Assembly (NCBI RefSeq): GCF_000807675.2
Contig: NZ_CP019962.1
Location: forward strand, 4,313,157 to 4,377,156
Source: Eubacterium limosum
GTDB lineage: Bacteria > Bacillota > Clostridia > Eubacteriales > Eubacteriaceae
Length of the DNA stretch: 64,000 nt
Reading direction: 5' to 3'
The position numbers were made by a program, and so were the translations under genes. The notes beneath the pieces were generated by a model. It ran no database searches, was not told the DNA's origin, and saw only the letters and a program-made list of their open reading frames with translations. Of this stretch, positions 59,700-64,000 are shown piece after piece. Within the stretch, counting starts at the first letter, position 1. The number at the start of each line of letters is the position of its first letter.

Positions 59700-59728
59700 A
59701 TTATATGCTTGCAAGCCTGTTTTGTCAA
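59700..59728 (-). promoter_or_regulatory. consensus sigma-A promoter of the cbi operon
   Basis: On the minus strand TTGACA (59728-59723), 17-bp spacer, TATAAT (59705-59700), a perfect match to the consensus. Confidence 0.88.
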
Positions 59729-59826
59729 TACCTCTGTTGCATTTATTTGAAAGCCATCAGCACCTCTTATACCCGTACCCCTTATGGGTATACTTTGGCG
59801 CAACTAACTTTATTACTTATCTCTTA

Positions 59827-60537
59827 CTAAAGTTTCGTGTCTGCCTGTACCGACAAACTGATCTCAAATACAGGGGTGATCTCAAAAGTAAAACGGCCGA
59901 CAACCTGCCTTGACCTTTCGATATTTTCACGGATATAGTCCGCATCGGTGAAAAGAAAGCTGTAATAGTCAAAAAAGAACCAGTCGACAGCATCCTGGAG
60001 CTCCAGATCAATCTGCTTTTCAAGCACATCTCTGAAAACCTGAATCTCCATTCCAACCGTCAGAGATTTCAGATACTCAAAATACCTGCGTTCCTTCAGC
60101 CTTGGGTTAATACCCGCGTATGCCTCGCTTTCAAGCTCAAGGTTAAAAAAATAGTCCCGCAGATCAAGCATGCTTCTTGCGAACAGCGGCAGTTTTGAGA
60201 CCTCCGCGTAAAACCGCATGACAGAGGTATCTGTAAACAGCGCCTTAAAATACGCCCGATAGCCAATCATATCCAACAGCAGCCCCCGGGGCAGACTGCC
60301 CAGCTCAGCCGTCTGCTCATCCACACAGAAAACAACATCGTTGCAAAAGTCCTTATAAATCTGGACCGCCAGGTTCTCCTTCGCCCCAAAATAATAGTTT
60401 AAAAGGCCCTGCTTTGTTCTGGCATCGGTAATGATATCCTTGACCGTTGTCTTATCATAGCCCTTCTGGTAAAAAATCTTTTTGGCGCTCCGGTAAAGGC
60501 TCTCCTTTGTCTCGAGACCATTTTTATAGTTTGCCAT
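59827..60537 (-). CDS. TetR/AcrR family transcriptional regulator
   Basis: A 236-residue regulator: TetR HTH at about residues 8-58 (TKESLYRSAKKIFYQKGYDKTTVKDIITDARTKQGLLNYYFGAKENLAVQIY) and a helical ligand domain rich in aromatic residues. It is divergent from the UroD-family gene at 60700, and the spacer holds an inverted repeat at the promoter of that gene, so it most likely represses it in the absence of a ligand, perhaps a methylated aromatic or amine. Confidence 0.9.
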   Translation of the reverse strand: MANYKNGLETKESLYRSAKKIFYQKGYDKTTVKDIITDARTKQGLLNYYFGAKENLAVQIYKDFCNDVVFCVDEQTAELGSLPRGLLLDMIGYRAYFKALFTDTSVMRFYAEVSKLPLFARSMLDLRDYFFNLELESEAYAGINPRLKERRYFEYLKSLTVGMEIQVFRDVLEKQIDLELQDAVDWFFFDYYSFLFTDADYIRENIERSRQVVGRFTFEITPVFEISLSVQADTKL

Positions 60538-60606
60538 GGCTCCTCCACGTTTTTTATTTTATTATAGCACCCGCCGTAAAAAAAATAAAGAAATGAATTT
60601 TGAACG

Positions 60607-60635
60607 TTGACAAATTTTAGAAAAGGGTGTATATT
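60607..60635 (+). promoter_or_regulatory. sigma-A promoter of the UroD-family gene
   Basis: TTGACA (60607-60612), 17-bp spacer, TATATT (60630-60635). Confidence 0.8.
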
Positions 60636-60647
60636 GAACGTATTCAA
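60634..60647. promoter_or_regulatory. probable TetR operator
   Basis: Palindrome TTGAA-CGTA-TTCAA, overlapping the -10 box and start site. TTGAACGT also occurs at 60600-60607, touching the -35 box, so the element brackets the promoter. Confidence 0.55.
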
Positions 60648-60699
60648 AATATGTGCACATTTTGTTTAAATCTGTAAAAAATAAGGGAGAAAAAATAAA

Positions 60700-61857
60700 A
60701 TGGAAAACGCTCAGGCAAAGCTCGATAATTTTATGCGCGGCGTTCGCGGCGAAAAAATGGACTATGTTCCCATTATGATGGACTTTGAGCCCACCTATAT
60801 CTGTGAATATACAAAACGGGACTGTATTCGTTCCTTCTGGGATTACGACGGCTTCATCAAAGGCTATGATCAGGTTATGAAGGACTTCGACATCGACCTG
60901 ACCCAAAGTGTGGTCTTTATGCCGCCTCAGAAAAATGCCCTGCTGGGTTCAAAGGTTTGGATTCAAAACCGTGTCAACGGCTATATGCAGCATCCGGAGG
61001 TAACCTCACTGCTTCCAGAGGAATACCCCGAACTCATCGAAGACCCCATCCACTGCATTGCATCCCGCGTGCTGCCCAGGATGTACACCGAACTGGGGCG
61101 TGAAGCCCCCTACTGTACCATGGCTTTTGCCAAAGCGCTTCTCTATGAAAAGAATCAGGTACACCATTTCTATGATCAGATTTTTGAAAAAACCATGGCT
61201 AATGGCGCTCTGCTCTACTATGGCACCATGTTCTATGCCCCCTTCGACCTTCTGGCCGACCATCTGCGGGGCATCACCCAGATTTCCATGGACCTGCGGC
61301 GCAGAAAAGACGACGTCGAAGCCGCCTGCGACGCGCTGCTAAACGTCATGGCCCGCTATGTCGAAACCACCAGTATGGCGGATGAAAGCGGCTTCCCGCT
61401 AGCCTGCACCTGGTCACATTTGCCGCCAATGATTAACCAGAAGCAGTTTGAACGCTTTTACTGGCCTACCTTCAAAAAGCTGTGCGAAATGCTGACCGAC
61501 AAGGGCGTTACCCTTTATATAAACTTCCAGGGCGACTACCGCGACGGCCGCTTCTTCGATTTTTATCAGGAGCTGCCCAAGGATAAAATTGTCATTGCAG
61601 TGGAATACCAGGATTTTGAACAGGCGACGGCCACCCTTGGTCAGGACCACATGCTCAGCTGCTCCTATCCGCTGAACTACTTTTCAGATTACTCCACCGA
61701 GGCGTGTATTGACAAAGCCCGCGAGCTCATGGATATCGGCATGGAAAATGGCCGCTTTTACTTTGGGCTGAACAAATCCGCTCTGGATTTTCATGACGCC
61801 GACCCGGATAAGCTGAAGGCTGTATTGAATTTCGTCCGCGAGTACGGACAGTATTGA
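60700..61857 (+). CDS. uroporphyrinogen decarboxylase-family (MtaA/MtbA-like) methyltransferase-fold protein
   Basis: A 385-residue TIM-barrel protein of the UroD/cobamide-methyltransferase superfamily. Family signs are the start KLDNFMRGVRGEKMDYVPIM, the FAKALLYEK and LRGITQISMDLRRRKDDVEAACDALL stretches, and ending YFGLNKSALDFHDADPDKLKAVL. The zinc-binding H-x-C of MtaA/MtbA is replaced (LYINFQGDYRDGRFF), so if it binds zinc it does so in another way. Possible roles are demethylation of a methoxy or methylamine compound, or methyl transfer from a corrinoid protein. It is TetR-controlled and followed by two small genes in an operon. AAGGGAG precedes the ATG. Confidence 0.82.
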   Translation: MENAQAKLDNFMRGVRGEKMDYVPIMMDFEPTYICEYTKRDCIRSFWDYDGFIKGYDQVMKDFDIDLTQSVVFMPPQKNALLGSKVWIQNRVNGYMQHPEVTSLLPEEYPELIEDPIHCIASRVLPRMYTELGREAPYCTMAFAKALLYEKNQVHHFYDQIFEKTMANGALLYYGTMFYAPFDLLADHLRGITQISMDLRRRKDDVEAACDALLNVMARYVETTSMADESGFPLACTWSHLPPMINQKQFERFYWPTFKKLCEMLTDKGVTLYINFQGDYRDGRFFDFYQELPKDKIVIAVEYQDFEQATATLGQDHMLSCSYPLNYFSDYSTEACIDKARELMDIGMENGRFYFGLNKSALDFHDADPDKLKAVLNFVREYGQY

Positions 61858-61865
61858 GGTGAAAC

Positions 61866-62000
61866 ATGAAAGATCAATTAACACAGTTGGACAGAGAAAT
61901 TGTTGAGAGCTACCCCGAAGAATACCGCCCCATGATTGAAAGCAATCTTGAGGTAACAGAGACTGAGCTGGAAATGTTTATTCTCAGCCTGATCATGTAA
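61866..62000 (+). CDS. 44-residue small protein
   Basis: A short frame, MKDQLTQLDREIVESYPEEY at the start and LEMFILSLIM at the end, with GAGGTGAAAC six bases before the ATG and only eight bases after the UroD-family stop. It is acidic and helical and has a hydrophobic C terminus. I recognise no family. The ribosome-binding site and tight packing between two genes support that it is translated. Confidence 0.65.
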   Translation: MKDQLTQLDREIVESYPEEYRPMIESNLEVTETELEMFILSLIM

Positions 62001-62006
62001 GGCACC

Positions 62007-62549
62007 ATGGAAACAAAAGTTTACTGGTGGATTAACGGCACAGCACTCGGTCTTTTTGTGGCAACGGCTTTTGTAATCATCACCCATTCGCCGTTTTCCG
62101 GCCTTCTGGCCATGTTTTTCATCGGATTGGGTTTGACCTTCGCCAAAGGCGCAAAGCCCGAAAAAACGCCAAATTACCTCTTCTCGGCCCTATCCGGCAT
62201 TTTGTGGGCGCTGGTTTATTTCTGGATGGATGGAGCACTCAAAGCGCTTGGCCTGGGCCCGGACCTTTCGCTCTGGATCGGCATGTTTGTTTTTTCAGTG
62301 GTAACCGTCGTGGTGCATTTTATCCCGCTGAAAAACACCTGGTTTAATGAGCTGCCCCACGCTTATGGCGCCATCACCTCGGTATTTATCATGGGGACCA
62401 GACAGATCCCCGGCATTATCTGCGTCATGCTGTCCGGCATCCTGACCGCCGTGGTCTGCGGCGTGATCAGCACTCGGCTGACAAAGAAGATCATGGACTA
62501 TAAAAAAACCGCGCCCCGGGAAGTCGGGTCAGGCGGCGAACCGCAATAA
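62007..62549 (+). CDS. DUF1097-like membrane protein
   Basis: A 180-residue protein with five or six membrane helices. The pattern FSGLLAMFFIGLGLTFAKG and LFSALSGILWALVYFW resembles the DUF1097/YcdZ family, with a hydrophilic C-terminal tail after about residue 163. Function unknown. It starts six bases after the 44-residue gene and ends right before a strong terminator, so it belongs to the TetR-controlled operon and may be the transporter or a partner for the UroD-family enzyme. Confidence 0.6.
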   Translation: METKVYWWINGTALGLFVATAFVIITHSPFSGLLAMFFIGLGLTFAKGAKPEKTPNYLFSALSGILWALVYFWMDGALKALGLGPDLSLWIGMFVFSVVTVVVHFIPLKNTWFNELPHAYGAITSVFIMGTRQIPGIICVMLSGILTAVVCGVISTRLTKKIMDYKKTAPREVGSGGEPQ

Positions 62550-62578
62550 AAGAAGCCCCCGGTACCCGGGGGCTTCTT
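62550..62578. terminator. strong bidirectional terminator
   Basis: AAGAAGCCCCCGG/CCGGGGGCTTCTT, 13 perfect pairs, three-base loop. It ends the UroD operon and the converging gloA-like gene. Confidence 0.8.
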
Positions 62579-62592
62579 ACTGTACGCTGTAC

Positions 62593-62979
62593 TTATTTCA
62601 GGCGGATAATTTCAATTTTATACCCATCTGGGTCCTTGATGAAATAGTAGCTTTTAACGCCGTTATCCAGGCCGCTGAGGTCAGTAACGTCATAGCCCTT
62701 GGCTTTGTGTTCTTCATGGCTGGCTTCCAGGTCTTCGACCTCTACCGCCAGGTGTCCATAGCCATCGCCAATGACATAAGGCTTTTCAGGGTCGTAGTTG
62801 TAGGTGAGCTCCAGGGTGAAATCGGTCTGGCCGTCACCCAGGTATACCAGGGTAAACTTGCCTTCCGGCTTGTCCTTTCTGCGGACTTCCTTAAAGCCCA
62901 GTGCATCCTGATAGAATGCCAGTGATTTTTCAAGATCCATTACACGGATCATGGTATGTGCCATACGGTATTTTCCCAT
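62593..62979 (-). CDS. lactoylglutathione lyase-like (glyoxalase I, VOC fold) protein
   Basis: A 128-residue VOC-fold enzyme. Metal ligands at the expected spots: His8 in MAHTMIRV, Glu56 in TLELTYNYD, His76 in GYGHLAVEV and Glu122 in YKIEII. The AHTMIRVMDLEKSLAFYQDALGFKEVRRKDKPEGKFTLVYL order is that of GloA, which converts the methylglyoxal hemithioacetal. It is 15 bp downstream of recO, probably read through from it. GGAGG precedes the ATG. Confidence 0.9.
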   Translation of the reverse strand: MGKYRMAHTMIRVMDLEKSLAFYQDALGFKEVRRKDKPEGKFTLVYLGDGQTDFTLELTYNYDPEKPYVIGDGYGHLAVEVEDLEASHEEHKAKGYDVTDLSGLDNGVKSYYFIKDPDGYKIEIIRLK

Positions 62980-62993
62980 AATGTTGTTCCTCC

Positions 62994-63740
62994 TTATAAA
63001 TTTAAGTCCCGGTAGAAGTCATAGGTTTTGAGGTTTTTCGCCAGCTGGTAGGAAATATAATGGTTCATTATATCCATGATGCGCCGCACCAGCGTTTTGT
63101 CAAACGCCCGCTGCCGGATCGCCTTGATGGGGGTGACGAGGAGATAAACCATCTCCGTAAGCACCTCCGGGGTAAGCCGGTAGCTGTAGCCTTCTGTCCG
63201 ATGACAATTTTCGCATAAAACGCCGTTATTTTCAATACTGAAATGTGTTAAATGTTCGGTGCTGCCGCAGAGCGCGCAGGTGTCAAAGACCGGCCGTATG
63301 CCGTGCACCTCTGTCAGCTTGAGCTGAAGAGCTGCTACCAGTGCCTCATTGCTCTGGCTCTTATCCTCCGAAATATAAAACAGGATAAAATTTACCAGCC
63401 GCAGTACGGCCTTATTCCCCTGGTAGTAATCATAAAAGGCATCAAGCAGCTCCAAAACATAGGAAGCCAGAGACATCTTCATCAGATCATTGCGCAGCGG
63501 ATAAAAAGACTGTATAAGACTGGCCTGATTGATGTTGGCAAAATTTTTGCCGGGATAATAGACAAACTCGCTGTAGGCAAAGAGCTGGGTCGCTGCCACC
63601 AGCGGGCTGCGGTTCCGCCTTACCCCCTTGGCGATGGCCTTGATCTTTCCCTCCTCCTCAGTGAAAAGGGTGATGATCTTGTCCTGCTCCTGAAAGGGCT
63701 GCTCGCGGATCACGATGCCCTTCGTCTTTACCAGTGCCAT
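62994..63740 (-). CDS. recO: DNA repair protein RecO
   Basis: A 248-residue RecO: N-terminal OB fold (TKGIVIREQPFQEQDKIITLFTEEEGKIKAIAKGVRRNRS), helical C-terminal domain and a CxxC-CxxC zinc ribbon (CALCG and CENCH). It loads RecA onto SSB-coated DNA in the RecFOR pathway. The start lies three bases after the era stop codon, the usual era-recO order of Firmicutes. Confidence 0.95.
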   Translation of the reverse strand: MALVKTKGIVIREQPFQEQDKIITLFTEEEGKIKAIAKGVRRNRSPLVAATQLFAYSEFVYYPGKNFANINQASLIQSFYPLRNDLMKMSLASYVLELLDAFYDYYQGNKAVLRLVNFILFYISEDKSQSNEALVAALQLKLTEVHGIRPVFDTCALCGSTEHLTHFSIENNGVLCENCHRTEGYSYRLTPEVLTEMVYLLVTPIKAIRQRAFDKTLVRRIMDIMNHYISYQLAKNLKTYDFYRDLNL

Positions 63741-63743
63741 GGG

Positions 63744-64000
63744 TTACTCGGTATATCCCAGATCCTTGAGGTCATAGGTTTTCTCGCGCCAGTCTGCCCT
63801 TACCTTGACCCAGAGCTGAAGGTTAACCGGTGTTTTCAGAAAAAATTCAATATCCTTTCTGGCGTATGTTCCGATCTTTTTGAGCATGGAGCCCTGCTTT
63901 CCGATCAGAATACCCTTGTGGGTCTTGCGCTCACAGAAAATGGTGGCGTCGATGTCGATGATGTTCTTATCCTCACGCGCCTTCATTTTTGTGACCTCAA
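63744..64000 (-). CDS. era: GTPase Era, C-terminal part (runs off the window)
   Basis: The last 85 or so codons of era; the gene starts beyond the right edge. The KH domain is clear: IDATIFCERKTHKGILIGKQGSMLKKIG with the GKQG RNA-binding loop, then the Era ending LQLWVKVRADWREK and DLKDLGYTE. Era binds the 3' end of 16S rRNA in 30S assembly. The GTPase domain is not in the window. Confidence 0.95.
   Translation of the reverse strand, partial: EVTKMKAREDKNIIDIDATIFCERKTHKGILIGKQGSMLKKIGTYARKDIEFFLKTPVNLQLWVKVRADWREKTYDLKDLGYTE

Noticed and set aside
1-64000. CRISPR arrays, insertion sequences, prophage, tRNA and rRNA genes
   Set aside because: No spaced direct repeats, transposase or integrase reading frames, or tRNA/rRNA-like sequence were noticed on reading both strands.

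Overview
The window reads as chromosomal DNA of a low-to-mid GC Firmicute of the Eubacteriaceae, most like a Eubacterium (limosum/callanderi type) or Acetobacterium acetogen. The reasons are three non-pyrrolysine MttB-superfamily methyltransferase genes, a small corrinoid protein, a B12-riboswitch-controlled cobalt ECF transporter, several anaerobe-typical families (DUF3793, FeoA pairs, DUF6110) and the era-recO pair. The species is an inference; no rRNA or tRNA gene, CRISPR array, insertion sequence, integrase or phage gene was seen.

Layout. 1-10.5 kb: end of a HAD phosphatase gene, a TetR regulator, a candidate structured non-coding RNA, a leftward flavodoxin/DUF3793 operon, and a rightward metal-homeostasis operon (two FeoA, DUF6110, P1B ATPase, YbaN, two CydDC-like ABC subunits, YgbA-type protein) without feoB. 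10.5-24 kb: ordinary genes (SPL-like radical SAM protein with an unknown partner, parvulin, MATE pump, GGDEF-EAL protein, AraC-EamA pair, sirtuin, ICMT-like protein, nitroreductase, AgrC-like kinase, phosphoglycerate mutase, DHH phosphoesterase). 24-28 kb: a Moco-type riboswitch followed by a FecB/FecCD/FecE-type ABC importer and XdhC, read as molybdate/tungstate uptake linked to cofactor insertion. 28-36 kb: a sigma-54 unit, with an enhancer-binding protein flanked by two -24/-12 promoters that drive MFS-MttB on one side and a complete ABC importer on the other. 36-47.5 kb: a leftward ECF transporter (S, T, fused AA), an AraC regulator and a YbtPQ/IrtAB-like ABC pair, then a second heterodimeric ABC exporter and a LysR gene. 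48.5-62.5 kb: one-carbon methyl metabolism (MttB-MFS-MFS-MttB, two GntR regulators, corrinoid protein, cbiMNQO under a cobalamin riboswitch, a TetR-controlled UroD-family protein). 62.6-64 kb: gloA-like gene, recO and the 3' part of era.

How the parts connect. Cobalt import supplies the corrinoid cofactor used by the corrinoid protein that MttB proteins would methylate; the MFS carriers probably bring in the quaternary amines. The tetrahydrofolate methyltransferase and the corrinoid activase needed to complete this pathway are not in the window. Repeated operator-like sequences tie genes into regulons: GTTAG-N6-CTAAC at three places (ncRNA, DUF3793/flavodoxin operon, ECF operon), an AGTATAACAT-type site at three places around the GntR/MttB/corrinoid genes, and a TCAGATTTGAA-type element upstream of both sigma-54 promoters. 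All functions come from reading protein and DNA motifs by eye; no database search was run.
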